From Hyaloperonospora brassicae (Eukaryota > Oomycota > Peronosporomycetes > Peronosporales > Peronosporaceae): DNA of 64,000 nt. Both the position numbers and the translations under genes were made by a program. Numbering within the stretch: the first letter of the stretch is position 1; the number at the start of each line of letters is the position of its first letter. The stretch spans positions 1 through 64,000 of the forward strand of contig CANTFL010000223.1 of the NCBI GenBank assembly GCA_947650285.1, read 5' to 3'. A model generated the notes under the pieces. It searched no databases and was not told where the DNA came from. It was given only the letters and a program-made list of their open reading frames with translations. Below are positions 43,677 to 55,294 of the stretch, in pieces.

Positions 43677-43821
43677 TCAATTTCCCTTTCCATACACTTC
43701 ATCTCCGGGCTTTCTTGTGTCGTTAATGAAAGCAAACACGTATTTCGCGTCGACTTCTGGTTTCACTGACGGTGGCAGACTGTTGGTTCCCGACCCATTC
43801 AAAGTCGGCGAGCTTCCTATT

Positions 43822-46304
43822 TTAATAGCTAGGCGGATATATTTGTTGGACTTCTTTAGGCACAGTTGCTCGATCAACCGATGACTTGACAAACTTCGTC
43901 AGTATTTCAATCTCAGTAAACAATTCGCAACGCTGTCGACATGCACTTGTTTTTAGAAATTGCAACGGCGTCTGCAAAAATGAGCGTCGGGACCTGCTGC
44001 ACCACACGCACCGCAGAGGACCCATGCTTGGCGTTATCTTAAGTAGTCTTGTAGATGACGCTGGTTTACTTGCTCCCATTCCTTTTGAGTGGCCTGTTTT
44101 CTATAATCAGCTGGTACGCCCCCCCCCCGAATCATCGGGTAAGGTCCAGACCGTACTGACTCGTCGCGCTTTGCAGGTGCCGTCGCCCGGTTCACCTCTC
44201 TACCCACTTCCACGTAATCGGTGTCAGGGTCCTATTCGTAGTCGTTCGAGTGGTCATAGTTGTTTTATTCGTCTGGCGACTCGTACTGGTCGGCGTGTTG
44301 TCTAGATAACAATTCGTCAGTTGCAGCTTGTAAATCGTCTGTGGTCGCTGATGCGAGGGTAATACGGCGTCTGTTATTACTCTAGAATCACGCCCTTGTC
44401 CGTTCATCGCGCCGTGATTGTTTATTTCTGCTGACGATCCGGTGCTCGTCACGTCTTTCCCGATGATCGAATCAGAAATTAGACGTCGTTCTCGATGATT
44501 GAATCGGTGATCATCGATCCTGTCATCACGTCGGCTCTCCGACCGACGAGTACTGTAATTTCGACTATCCGTGCGGCGATTAACTCGGGACTCGTATCTG
44601 TGGGGATCAGACAGTCGACTGTTGCACTTTCGATCCCGCTACTTCTTACTCGTCTCTCCTAGAAGTCGGTAACTAATCATCAGCTTCGACAGATGTATAT
44701 CTCCCAGTAGGTGCGTGTCGACGAAATTCATCAAGTCATCATCTCCACAATTGCGAAACATATCTTCCGCATGATCTTCGGATATAGTGCCACCCATTCC
44801 TATTGAATCTACGATGCTCGTGCATATCAATTCAAGCGGAGGAGGATGCCGCACACATGTTCCGATTCTTGACGAGTCGCCGAGTAGTATCTGGACCTTA
44901 CCAGCTAATCGCACTGTAAACAGTAGTACTCTAAAAAAAGCCTTGCTAAGCAACTTCCATGTTCGTTGCCTTTTCTTCGACAACTATCGGTATTAGCTCT
45001 GGTCAGCGTTCCACAAAATCAATGAAAATGGCTCACACCAGTCGTTCTAAGGCCTGCATCTTCCTTTCATCTCGTAAGCGAACGTCTTGATCCACTTGAA
45101 ACCTTCGTCGGACCGATACCTTCTTTCTTCAAAATTGGCAATCTTTTGTGACGAGGTGTGTGTCCGTATCTCGAGTACCTGTCCTCGTTCACTCAAGGAT
45201 TCATCAAAACTCAATTGACGATTGAAGTTGCTCGTCGAAGTGCTTCCCCGTTGCTGTCAAGTCCATTCTTTATCATCGTCGTTGTCCTCATCGTCGTCAT
45301 AAGGTCCTCGTTCATTTTCTCCTCTTGTTTGTGAGTTCCGTCTTCTCGTCGAAGGGTATGACTTTGGTGTGTCCATATCTACGTCCTCCATGCAAGGCGA
45401 TTTGCCCACTCGGGAAAACACTTCATGTTCCGTCTCATCTTTCTTACCCCTGCGAGCATTCGTCCCCGCTTGAGTCTCGCTAGCCCTTGCTTTTGATTCA
45501 TAACGCGATGGTATCGGAGCCTTCTCTTCCATTGGAAAGACGTCCCCATACAGCCGTTGCATCGTCCGGATAACGCTTGGGATCAAATCGATTCCAAAAG
45601 CGTCCCTGAGCTTGTCTATCCATTCCTTCATCTCTTTGACAATCACTCATGGGATATTGATTACCTTACCAATCTTGAGGTCCTGCAACGACTTTAAAAT
45701 ATTTCCCATCGCGCGCATGAGGTAGACATTGTACGCCGAGAGTGCCTTAATGCCTTAAACGGTGCAAGGCATGTTCAGCATGTTGCTGAGGTCGGACCAT
45801 TTCGCTTGAGTAGACCTATCTATGTCGAACTGCTTGCTTCACTTGCTCTTCTTCATCTCTTCAGCACTTCAATGGAGGATCCGATTCGCCTTGCGGGGGA
45901 TTTAGATCGTCTTCGGGGTCCTATAGAAGGATGATTGATGCTCCCTACACCCAACATCAGATAGTCGATATCTCCTTTTCCTTGCTCCGCTTGCACGAAG
46001 TCTCTTACCTCTTGCGCGTGTTTCTCCTTCATGGTCTATGCACGACTCACATGCCCACATGTAGCACACTCTTCCCTATATCTTCCTCCAATACCCCCCC
46101 ACTGTTGTACTCGTCCCTTTCATCTTGCTTTAACACCCCACAGTGATCCCCTTCGACATAATCGTTTCCGAGCTCTTGTTTCACCTCCGCCTTTACCTCG
46201 GTGTCGTTATTTGATGCATGGTTTGACACAGCTTGTGTGGAGAAGCGCGAAAAAAAAGAAATTGTTTTCATTACTCCACCACAATTGCACCAATATCCCA
46301 GCAT
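43822..46304 (-). pseudogene. Element H gag
   Basis: Fragments in order from right to left: an acidic start 'NDTEVKAEVKQELGNDYVEG' (about 46230); the core frame 45646-45257 with 'EWIDKLRDAFGIDLIPSV' and a charged tail 'PYDDDEDNDDDKEW'; 44983-44639 with 'DHAEDMFRNCGDDDLMNFVD'; and a zinc-knuckle-like 'CGACGAAGPDAHFCRRRC' near 44030-43975. It is interrupted by stops and shifts. Gag would form the particle. The same gene is partly present in element A. Confidence 0.72.
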
Positions 46305-46398
46305 TCGCTGAGGTCCCGCCGCTCGCTTGTTTTGTATGGATAGCTGTATCGCTCGTTGATGGTTGTATTGTACATGCTAAACAATTGCAAACCCTGAT

Positions 46399-46417
46399 AT
46401 TCCGGGTCGTGGCACCA
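46399..46417 (-). other. Element H primer binding site
   Basis: On the minus strand TGGTGCCACGACCCGGAAT, two bases after the 5' LTR, 19 bases long. The start TGGTGCC would pair with a histidine-type tRNA 3' end (inference). It is clearly different from the PBS of family 2. Confidence 0.6.
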
Positions 46418-46419
46418 GT

Positions 46420-47407
46420 TGTGGTATATTACCTGCTTAATTCTGTAATACAACAGCCTCAACGCACAAACACAGCAATTGTCGAGCTTAGTCGGTGCAA
46501 GGGCTGGTACGTGAGGGTAGTTCCTTCGCAGTTCGCCCCTTCGGGGTTCAGTTGTGGCTCTCGCCTAACTGATTCCTTACAGACGATCCCTCCGGTAGTC
46601 TGCCTGAGCCCAGCAGCTTCTAACCCATTTCACTCCCTGTGACTTCACACCTTAGGATGGAAGCCGACGCTCACGCGTTTTAATAGGTCCCCGGGCGCAG
46701 TTTCTGCCCTAATAGATGAATTACGCTGTCGTCCGCTGAGTCCCACCGGCTTGTCGTTCGACAAGCCCTTCAACGGTGCCGTCAATTGGGTCACCAAGTT
46801 GTTCCTTGACAAGACTCACAACAGTCCTTTTACTGAGGTTTACCGGCTCGTCGACGACGAGACTCCTTCTTTCGCTAGTAGCGAGTGCTGCCCGAATCGG
46901 GCCTTCCTTAACTCTTGGCGCTACCAGTCGATACCTCTACAAGCTATGCCTCTCGAGGATCGAAGGGAGGCATAATCTAGCTTAGGCAGGGACTTACCGA
47001 AAGTGTACGCGTGTCTTGGACTTATAAAATTTGCACTGTATTAATTTATCGATTTGGCTACCTCATAGAGCCAGTTTGGATGACTCTCTTTTATATTCTA
47101 GTTCTCATACAAATAAAGTGATGAATCCGTCGTTCTCTCTTCTCGCATTATGCACTACACTCAAGTCGTTGACACTTAAGTCGCCAACACTTAAGTCGCC
47201 GACATTTAAGTCGCTGACACTTGACTCGCCGACCTTTATGTCGCTGACACTAGAGTCGCCTATATTTGAGTCGCTGACACTTGAGTCGCTGAATAATAGG
47301 TCGTCGACACTAAGTTACCGATCCTTCGGTCGCCAGCTCTTAAGTCTCTAGCCCTCGGTTTGCTGACCCCCTCACTGATATAGGAGGATTAAATGCTCTA
47401 GACAACA
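46420..47407 (-). repeat. Element H 5' LTR
   Basis: 988 bp, from 'tgtggtatat' to 'tagacaaca'. It contains the best 15-bp array (47154-47309), hairpins such as 'cgctagtagcg', and a 74-codon plus-strand frame (46751-46975) that is also open in the A LTR. Confidence 0.88.
47154..47309 (+). repeat. 15-bp minisatellite inside the LTR
   Basis: About ten imperfect units of 15 bp, of the type GACACTTAAGTCGCC, GACATTTAAGTCGCT, GACACTTGAGTCGCT. Being a multiple of three, the array stays open in a plus-strand frame ('LKSLTLKSPTLKSP...'). The other family-1 LTRs have shorter or more degenerate versions. Confidence 0.85.
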
Positions 47408-47419
47408 AATCTTGATCTA

Positions 47420-48525
47420 TGGCTCGGACCCAACCGCCTGCTCCGGGACGGCCGATTGCGTTACCAGAGTTAATCGCGTCGAGAGCTCGTCCGGGGCTAA
47501 CGGAGAGTAGAAGGCTCCTGAACCCCTGGAACGCTTGGACGGGAGATCAGAACTATAGTCGTTTTGGGACGTTTACTGTTCGAAGACCTTGGAGTCGAAG
47601 CAAAAGCAAGCGGATCGCCAGAAACTAGCTTAGCCAAATGAGACGGAAGGTTTTCACGATCAGTGACAGCGAGGTCGCGAGCTCTTTCTCGGTCTTGGAC
47701 CAAAAGTTGAAGGCGCGTATTATTTAAGTGGTAACCCAAGATCATTTATTGTAGCCGTCCTAATGCGCATTTTCGATCGGTATATTCGCTTGGTGTCGAT
47801 CGCGTAGCGCGAGAATCGACGCGATCTGTTTCTCGAGATCATCGATTTTCTGCTGATCTCGAACAGTGGCATCCTGGTGTTTTTAAGCTTCGGCGTCCCG
47901 AAGAGCCAGGGTGTATTCGAGTTGCAACAACCAGGACTTAAACTTCTATTGAAGAGCGGTGACTTCTTGCTTAGACTCTTTCTACAAAGAAGCGCGGACA
48001 GAGGCCATGTCACGAAAACCTTCTCTGGGTCACCGGAATTGGATTTAGACAGGTATGTATTAAAAAGGTTGATCTTTTCCCCAAGCCTTAGGTTCTCGCC
48101 AGCCGATCCTTCTGCTTCCCGGGATCATTTTTTGTCGTCGCCGGGCTTGCGAGCATACTGGAAAGCGGAGAACAGACGATCGAAACGTTTCTTGACATAT
48201 TCGCGCAACTTGACCCCGGCGTCGCGCAAGGTGTCTAACGCCTGCTTCAGTCGATCGCCGCGGCACTTCTAGTCTATCTATGCCTCTTCGAGGGAGCCGT
48301 AACACCCTGCGTACTCCTCGTAGCCCTCCAAGAGATCATAAGAGAGTTCACCATACCGGCTATCGTCGGGCGATCGATACATGCAGCGGTCGTCACGCGG
48401 GTGATAGGGAGAAGCAGCTACGACCCGGAGAGGGAGGGACCTTCGGGAGTCGAGAACGGCAGGTGCACAATCCTGATCGGAGAAAAAGGGAGGCGCAGGA
48501 CGGATTGTTTGGCGTGTACAAAGCT
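47420..48525 (-). pseudogene. Relic L: helical reading frame, probably another antisense-type ORF
   Basis: On the minus strand a good coding run goes from about 48520 to 48130: 'PAPPFFSDQDCAPAVLDSRR', 'PRDDRCMYRSPDDSRYGELS', 'YDLLEGYEEYAGCYGSLEEA', then two stops, 'CRGDRLKQALDTLRDAGVKL' and 'REYVKKRFDRLFSAFQYARK'. Farther on comes a coiled-coil-like 'VRDQQKIDDLEKQIASILAL' (around 47860-47800) and 'QLLVQDRERARDLAVTDREN' (47700-47640). Composition resembles the aORFs of B-E and H, but no residue match was found. The parent element is not identified; H borders it on the left. Confidence 0.5.
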
Positions 48526-49829
48526 AAGGTGAAAAAGTGGGACTAATTAAACAGAAGGATAAGTGCACAGTCAGGTCGACACTAAATGGCGACTTTAGGA
48601 GCAGGGGACGCCTTAGGTGAAGCGGTAAGTGAATTTCTCTATACGAGAACATTCTACACTCCTTTTACATCCAAGTCGGCAGACGGTTGGCAACGCCGGT
48701 CGCAAAACTCGTCGAATCGCGTCCACTGGATGGTTAGACAGAACTGGACTTCAGATAAGATAGAATGGGACCTGAAATATTTAGTTGAAGTACGGACGGC
48801 GAATCGCTACGAGTCATGGGGTAAAGTTATTGGCAATGTGACGATTAAGTTGGCGACTAGTTGATTAAGAACGAAACTGCGTTTAAGGGTGTGAACGAGA
48901 TCCAAATCAGCGACCAGGTTGGTGACTACGATCAGGTTGCTGTAGATCACGAGAAGCGATCGCAACCAGAAGAGTGTGTGACACACAATGTGACCCGCGA
49001 TCAGCAAGACGAACGCAATCAAGGGGGCGATAGAGATTTTAATCGGCGACCAGGTTCGTTACCGCGATCAAGCTAGTGTAAGTTACACCACACGATTGGA
49101 GACCTGAAAGGCGATTGTGGTCGGACAAGTCGATCAGGTGTGTGCCACGCCAGTACAGGGTTGCTACCGTTTAGCGATAGCGACACGTGGTATGCAAATT
49201 ATATGAAATGAGGACAGGGATAGAGTTGTTTAGTTTTATTGGTTAACACCAAACATAGTTCAATTTGCTTCAAATTACACGTGTCGACTTCTCCTCCGGG
49301 TGAAACAATGGCCACCCGACGTCAAGAAAAAGTACATACTTTGGTCAGTGATATTTCAAGATTGTTTGACCTAAATTCGAAGACTCTCAAGCAATACGTT
49401 AAATGCGACTGAAACCAGAGAACCTTTATTGGTTGACTCAAGATTGCGAGATGGCTCAAGTGGTCAGAAGGATCGCGAACCAAGTTCTACATTTGGACAA
49501 GACGATCTGTTACAAATAAAGGTGACTCATTTCGAGCACCCAATAAGTATAAAACTGACTCCTTGAGGAATTCCACGAGATCACGTCAATTCCAATCGCG
49601 GTGTGAAGATGCCCACACCGAGATCGAACCATGAACCCATCGCAATGACGGTCAAGTTTTTCATTGACACGAGTCCACCTGGAAGAGTGCAACTCTCTCC
49701 ACCGACAGGTTACAATGTGAGGAAGGCTATCAAGAATAAGGAACCGGAGTGCCCCCTTCGTTAGTCGGTCGTCCGGGCGCCATGGAAGAGTTGGGATCAA
49801 CCCCTCAAAATAGTGATTACCACTATACC
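48526..49829. other. No gene identified
   Basis: Two plus-strand frames (48586-48864, 48861-49076) and one minus-strand frame (49510-49800) have no known motif. 48840-49080 has loosely repeated 'gcgaccaggtt' and 'cgatcaagg' elements, which may be LTR or leader remains of relic L. Nothing firmer can be said. Confidence 0.4.
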
Positions 49830-50430
49830 ACAGATTCTATCGGATTTTTATACGTGAAAAGTAAAACCCTATACACAGCAGGGAGCGCCTCCAATGGAAT
49901 GCTGTGAGAGTGGTTAGTGATGCCACAGGGGCCGAGAAACGCCCCTGCAACCTTCAACAGATGTGTTACAAATCTCTTTCGACCGGTGCGGGATTTTGCA
50001 CCGAGTTACTTCGACGATCTGTTCGTCCATAGCCTGGGTATGGGCGGAACGACGGACGTGAAAGTTCACAGAACACACGTTCGTCAGTTTCTTCAACTTA
50101 TGCGCCAGCATAAGTTGTACGCCAACCTTAAGAAGTGTGTATTCGCGGCTAGCAAAACACCACTTCTTCCATGCACCGTTGGTGAACACGGCGTACGCCC
50201 TGATCTCCAAATTATCAAAGAAATCACCGTCTGATCGGTTCCAGTCGATGTCAAGGGACTCCGTAAGTTCCTTGGCCCAGTGGCGTACTTGCACAAGTGC
50301 TCGCGCAACCACGCCAAGATGACTGTGCATCTGTCTTGTTTACTCAAGAAACATGTGAAGTGGTCACGGAACGCTGACTGGCAGCGTTCTTCTGAAGGCA
50401 TAAACCAGAGCTTAATGAAATTGCCCATCT
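49830..50430 (+). pseudogene. Element D reverse transcriptase, C-terminal half
   Basis: Contains 'GPRNAPATFNRCVTNLF' in frame, without the one-base loss seen in B, C and E; 'SYFDDLFVHSLG' with the FDD motif; 'LYANLKKCVFAASKTPLL'; and the bridging region with 'KFLGPVAYLHKCS'-like residues. A TGA at about 50233 and other changes break the frame. It lacks the fingers and the first catalytic Asp. Confidence 0.85.
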
Positions 50431-50885
50431 TGGCGATTGCAGATCAGGATAGATCATTCCATGTGGTCTGCGACGCCAGCGATTAAGTAATCAGGTGTGC
50501 GTTGATGCAGTATGACACAGACGGCGCAGATCGTGTCGTCTGATATCAATCGCGTCAGCTGCAACCCGCTGAACGCAATTATTCAGTGTAGGGAAAGGAA
50601 CGCCTTGCCATGAAGTATGCACTGACTAATTTACGCGTCTATCTCTTCGGAGATAGACCGTTTATCTTATGTACGGCACATAAGTCTTTACGCATGGCCG
50701 TAAACACTTTTCATCTCTCGAAAAGAATGGAGAGATGGCTGTCTTTCGTCGCGGAGTACAATTTATCCTTAAAATATAAACCAGAAAGACTGAACGTCGT
50801 CGCTGATGCGCTTTCGCGTCGGCCCGATTTCGAGCCGACTACGCCGTTCAACAGTGAGGCTTTGCCCACTGTTGCGGCGCTGTAA
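50431..50885 (+). pseudogene. Element D RNase H domain
   Basis: 'ILAIADQDRSFHVVCDASD' then a stop (about 50484). It resumes with 'MKYALTNLRVYLFGDRPFIL', 'HLSKRMERWLSFVAEYNLSL' and 'LNVVADALSRRPDFEP'. The first catalytic Asp is kept. The closing part 50610-50885 is one open frame of 91 codons. Confidence 0.82.
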
Positions 50886-50895
50886 GTCAGAGTAC

Positions 50896-51835
50896 CGTCG
50901 TTGCTCGACGACGTGCAGAAGGCCCAGGTAGGAGATATGAATCTCCTCCGTTTGGTGGACCACCTTGCAAATTCATCCCGAAAAATCCTTGTCGGATTTG
51001 ACGGCTCTATACCGCTTCTTTTTGGATCGGTATACGATTCGCAACGGGTTGCTGTACTACACAGCAGTTCCAGACGACACACCACGTGTCGTCGTTTCCG
51101 ATCATAATGATTTGCGTTGACGCATCATGTTCGAATGTCACGATGCCCCAACCGGTGGACATCGTGGTAGAGAAAAGACGTACCTTACGATAAGTCGTGA
51201 CTTTACTGGTCACGCCAGTATCACTTTGTGAGCAAGTACATTCGTTCTTGTGAGGTCGATCAGCGTGTGAAGCCCATTTCTTTATCCCTTGCACCTTTAC
51301 ATTCTCTTTCTATTCCGAAATATTGCTGGCAGTCGGTCTCAATGGATTTAGTCTTCGGGTTTCCCGAAGACACTCACAGGAGTAATGGTACTCTTGTGTT
51401 TTTGGACTGTTTCGGCAAGATGGTGCATCTTGTTGCGGTCCTCGAGTCGATCACTGCGACCGGATGTGCGCGTGTCTTCATCGACACAGTGTTTCGACTC
51501 CTCGGGTTACCTTGTGAACTCGTGTCCGACCGGGACCCTCGGTTCACGGCGACTTTTTGGCAATCCGTGTTCCGCACATTGGGAACACGGTTGAAGATGT
51601 TCACCTCTGACCGTCCCGAAACGGATATTAGACAGGACGTGCAAACAGTGTCCTCGAAGAACTACTTCGAGGATACATCCACTCCTTTTCGAGTTGGAGT
51701 GAGTTTTTGTCGACGGTGGAATTCACCATCAACAACTCCGTGCATACGTCCACGACGCATACACCGTTCTACGGTAATGGCTTACGCCACCCGCGTATTC
51801 CTGTCCTGATACACAGTGACTCTGAGTTAAGGGGG
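50896..51835 (+). pseudogene. Element D integrase
   Basis: Decayed zinc domain with 'RSCEVDQRVK' (second Cys lost). The core keeps the catalytic residues: 'SVSMDLVFGFPEDTH' with Asp (codon 51344-51346), 'ELVSDRDPRFTATFWQS' with Asp, and the Glu-side region 'DRPETDIRQDVQTVSSKNYF', which is shifted and has lost the 'ERAN' block. Compared with B and C it is notable that the first Asp is intact. 'TINNSVHTSTTHTPFYGNG' closes the domain. Confidence 0.85.
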
Positions 51836-53050
51836 AAGGGACTTGCTCGAGCAAAAACCGTTTTGGCTCTTGATCATCACGTATCACCGCACACACCGAT
51901 ACTTTTGACGCCGATGTCGATAATGTCGACATCGACTACGTCGGTATTAGCAGTAACGATGACGATGCTGCTACATCAGAAAATGATGACAATGCTGGAA
52001 TATTCAGCATCTTCAACGATCATGCCGTCGAGGAAGTCGACGCCCTCGCTGAAGAAGAGAAGAATCTCTTAGCAGTGCGCACAAGCCGCACTAGAATATA
52101 CAACAACGAGTCAGCAGAGAACTTTCTGTTGACTCGAGAACCGGTAGTCCGTTTCGTTCAGGACTCCATCGCTAACGCGGAGGACCGCTAGAACGGAGCG
52201 CAGACAAGAATGGAAGAGCAAATGTTCTTTCATTTAAGATTAACGACCTAGCACTACTGTCTACGGTAAACCTACCTAGACATGCAGTCACTAGTGTCGG
52301 CAGTAGTAAACTACTGCCGAAATACATTTGTTCATTTCGTGTATTGAACTGCAAAGGCAATGCCTACACGATAAAGTTGCCTCGCAGGATGTACACGCAT
52401 CCTACATTCTATGCTGGTAGTCTCCGCCCTTACTATCAGTACGAGGTCTCTTCCGAGAAAGTAGACAGCCTCCACGCCCAATAATACCCAACAGATTCTT
52501 GTGATCACGGACCAAACACTCGAGCTGGTCCTTCAGTAAACCAGTCTCGCGACCGATGCCACTATCTCGTCGCTCAGGAGAAGAAACTCGCGTTCGTTCT
52601 CAAGTTGAGCAATCGCAAGGTATGATCGGTCTGTTCCTCTATTGGCTGGTTGACGTTGCACGAAAGTCGCCAAGTCATGGCGACAACGATACTCGCACTC
52701 CAATCCTCTCTCAACTCGCAGAGAACGAGGTAATGGCGGTCTAAGTTCTCCTGTACTCTCAGCGACTGAGTCGAACAGTGTTGATCCGCCGCCAACCGAT
52801 CCGATGCTGTAATCGCACGTTGGCCAACGCTTTAACGTGCGGCGTATCTTGAACCATATTGGCTCGAAAGGGCAGAGAACGAGTTACCTTGTCCGCTAGT
52901 CGGAAACCCCAATCATTTGACATCTGTGAGCCTCAAGCCCAGATAACGTACGACGAAACGGGTCTCGTCGAGAATTACAACCAGACACATCCGATGAGTC
53001 TTCAGGCCCATGGGAAGCCAAGCGATTTTGGTGCTTGTAGACGGATAGCA
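51836..53050 (+). pseudogene. Element D Pol tail: acidic linker, GPY-type module, chromodomain remnant
   Basis: The acidic linker ('DADVDNVDIDYVG', 'DDNAGIFSIFND') is in a different frame from the integrase core, at the same place as in B and C (about 51890). The C-terminal integrase module is weak ('PKYICSFRVLNCKGNAYTI'). 52859-53059 is an open frame with chromodomain-like residues 'ICEPQAQITYDETGLVENYN' and 'QTHPM'. The aORF lies on the other strand. Confidence 0.75.
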
Positions 53051-54056
53051 AGTTCGTAATCGCTTACACATCTCAGTAGAGATGTGATACCTACCCCACA
53101 ACAAAATCAGGTAATACACTTCCCTTTGTGCACGCTACGAGTTGTCAACACAACTCGCATATGGATCAACCCACAGGAGGCAAGTAGGGCTGGCCTCACA
53201 CGACAACCGATGCAACCGGTACTTTTCAACGGTCGGGGTTCTCTTATCACACTAAATACGTGCCGTATCACGTTTTGGAGCCACTCTTCACGCCCAATGT
53301 CGATGACATTGCAGATATACGCATTCCACGCCGCCAAAAGCGTATTTTCATCATGCTTATGGTTTCTGCTATACCATCGATGCTCGATAAAAGCACCGAG
53401 ATAGATGTCTTCCTCAGCACGCAAGGTGCTTGCAATCGATTCAAGGCTGTGAAGTCTTAGCATTGAACAAAGCTATGCGATGATGCTTGCTTGTATTATT
53501 AGACAAGATGTTGAGCAGCCGCTCTGGCAGAAGTCAAGGATTGGGCTTGCTGCACAAAACGATCGTCCTGTGGAAAATACAGAGGTTGTGTAACATGGGA
53601 TTCAGAAGTAAGATGGCACAAGACATCGACGAAATTAAACGACAATGATTGCGGAAAAGCGAAATAGTTTAATGAACAAGTAGACTCATGATATTAAAAA
53701 AAAACATGATGTGGCTCTTATTACACCTTGTTTTTTCGATCCTTCTTTCTTAAATCCTCAGAGACAGCTACCACAGGTGGTCCGGGTGGCGTATGGACCT
53801 TCACCAAGTCGTATACACCGTCAAACTCGCTAGAGTACATAAGCTCCGCCTCGGAGCCATCATCAGCAGATGAATAAGTGCCACGCGCACCTGCAGCAAC
53901 GGATGCTGCACGTAAAGCTTCATTTACACGTGGTGTAGTATCACGTGCACCTGCAGCAACAGGTACGGCAGGTAGAGACGAAGTAGCAGGCGTCGAATCG
54001 TCTACCGCGTGAGCACGAGCAATTGACTGCTTGACGGCTCTTGCTGCGCGTCGCAT
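52402..54056 (-). pseudogene. Element D antisense ORF (aORF)
   Basis: Mirror copy of the aORF of E. The N-terminal part is open to 53721 (the open frame extends upstream to 54110). It is basic, then Ala-rich and acidic: 'MRRAARAVKQSIARAHAVDD', 'GSEAELMYSSEFDG'. 53463-53107 carries the helical block 'RAEEDIYLGAFIEHRW', 'ENTLLAAWNAYICNV'. The C-terminal end, 'CLVRDHKNLLGIIGRGGCL' then 'RKRPRTDSKGG', matches that of C. Stops and shifts separate the blocks. Function unknown. Confidence 0.78.
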
Positions 54057-54183
54057 GGACTTGTAAATTATGCGACGCGATTTCAGGAGTGAGTGAATCT
54101 TACTCAGCAAGTGTTTCCTGTCCCAATAGTGCCCAACGGGTGGACACTAAGTTTTAATAGTCACTCGAGTGACAATCAATTGC

Positions 54184-54197
54184 GGGGGGGGGAATGA
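54184..54197 (+). other. Element D polypurine tract
   Basis: A run of nine G followed by AATGA directly before the LTR start at 54198. Confidence 0.7.
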
Positions 54198-54647
54198 TGT
54201 TTTGGGAGACCCTTTGCATAATAATATTATTCATTGAATACGAATTTAGAGAATGTTGTTTATAATAGTTTCAGTACAATATCAATAAAGCTATGGGATA
54301 TAGTTGTGGTTACGAAAAAGTCTTCTTATTGTTTATAAAACCATTAAATCCAATGACCAGTAGTTGCTAGTTGCGCGCAATGGGTGGTGAGAAAACGTCA
54401 CTATCCATGCTTTAGTATTAATTCAATTAGGCAAAACTGATAAGACAAAAGACTTTAGAACCTAAATATGTTAATTTTATATTAGTTACCATATTCAGGC
54501 CTTAATTAAAAACTTAGTATAGTACTTAGCCTTCCTTAGAGTTCATTCGGTGTACGCGATCTATAAAAAGGGCACTAGTTCTCACTGAAGTCAGTAGGAT
54601 ATTGCTACGCATTGCTTTGAGTGCGTTGCTCCCAGTACCCGGTTACA
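54198..54647 (+). repeat. Element D 3' LTR
   Basis: 450 bp from TGTTTTGGGAGACC to GGTTACA. It shares boxes with the B and F LTRs ('gcgcgcaatgggtggtgag', 'ttcaattagg') but is clearly different from the LTR of E. Confidence 0.82.
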
Positions 54648-55294
54648 TAAAGCTTGATATAGTCTTAAAAAATGGCACAGGAAATCTTATTTTGCTATGC
54701 TAAACATCAAGTCTGGTCAACTGCGTCGCGCAGCGAACAAGGCTGAACCATCGTCGATATATGTAATTCTTCTACAAGCTCGAGCAGTTGCGTCGTATCG
54801 GGTATCTTTCGCTTTGTTTTGATATAAAGCATACTTTTATATCATGTTAGCGATCGTATTCTTCATTCCGATCAGGAAACCACAAGGGCAAAAGGTCTTT
54901 TCTGAAGTCACAGCATTAGTCATTTGCCAGGACCATCGTGTACGTGCTATGAACAATACGCCTTCTGTGTTGTGGAAAGGATTTAAAGAAATATGTGCTG
55001 TCACGTCGGTTAGTCTACTCAAACGATGAATAAAAACTGGGTGAAGAAACACAAAGATGTTTTGATTGTCAAATGTCCCGGAGCCTTGAAAAAATGCCAA
55101 GTGTAGCAGTCTAGCGACTGGACATTCAATTTTTATGGAACGTAAAGCAATATTTAAAACAACGTATGACATTGACTGTTTCATGGTACCACATTTTAAT
55201 AATTCATTTATTGAGCATGCGGAATCTTTGCGGGAATATCCTGTAAAAATAGCGTATCTTCTATAAATTGAAATCTCCTTCTAAGTAAGGTGCA
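54648..55294. other. Spacer between the two inverted elements; no gene identified
   Basis: About 650 bp of AT-rich, non-palindromic DNA. Overlapping open frames on both strands (54837-55184 minus, 54844-55029 plus) have no recognisable domain. Possibly the ancestral host sequence between the two insertions. Confidence 0.5.

Larger units (their letters stand above)
32944..47407 (-). mobile_element. Element H: 14.5-kb family-1 chromovirus (Ty3/Gypsy) with long LTRs
   Basis: LTRs at 32944-33869 and 46420-47407, TG...CA on the minus strand, with a PBS at 46399-46417 and a PPT at 33870-33884. The minus strand encodes gag, protease, RT, RNase H, integrase and chromodomain from right to left; the plus strand carries a 3.5-kb antisense ORF region next to the 3' LTR. 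The LTRs have clearly diverged from each other (frameshifted small ORF, altered repeat array), so it is old. No target duplication was found (GATAA on the left, AATCT on the right). Confidence 0.9.
49941..54185 (+). repeat. Left arm of a 4.25-kb inverted repeat
   Basis: Pairs base for base with 55758-60001 (coordinate sums 109942-109943, one A-run length difference near 53700). Only a few substitutions were seen by eye (for example near 50222, 50369, 50389 and 50674). Identity stops abruptly at both ends: before 49941 in RT and after 54185 at the polypurine tract, where the LTRs differ. Confidence 0.95.
49830..54647 (+). mobile_element. Element D: 5'-truncated family-2 retrotransposon
   Basis: Starts within RT (recognisable as 'RFYRIFIREK' near 49834, the counterpart of 'SFYQILMRER' in B) and ends with its 3' LTR at 54647. 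The part 49941-54185 is an almost exact inverted copy of element E. Left of 49830 no family-2 sequence is visible. A single LTR is present, so no target duplication can be checked. Confidence 0.88.
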
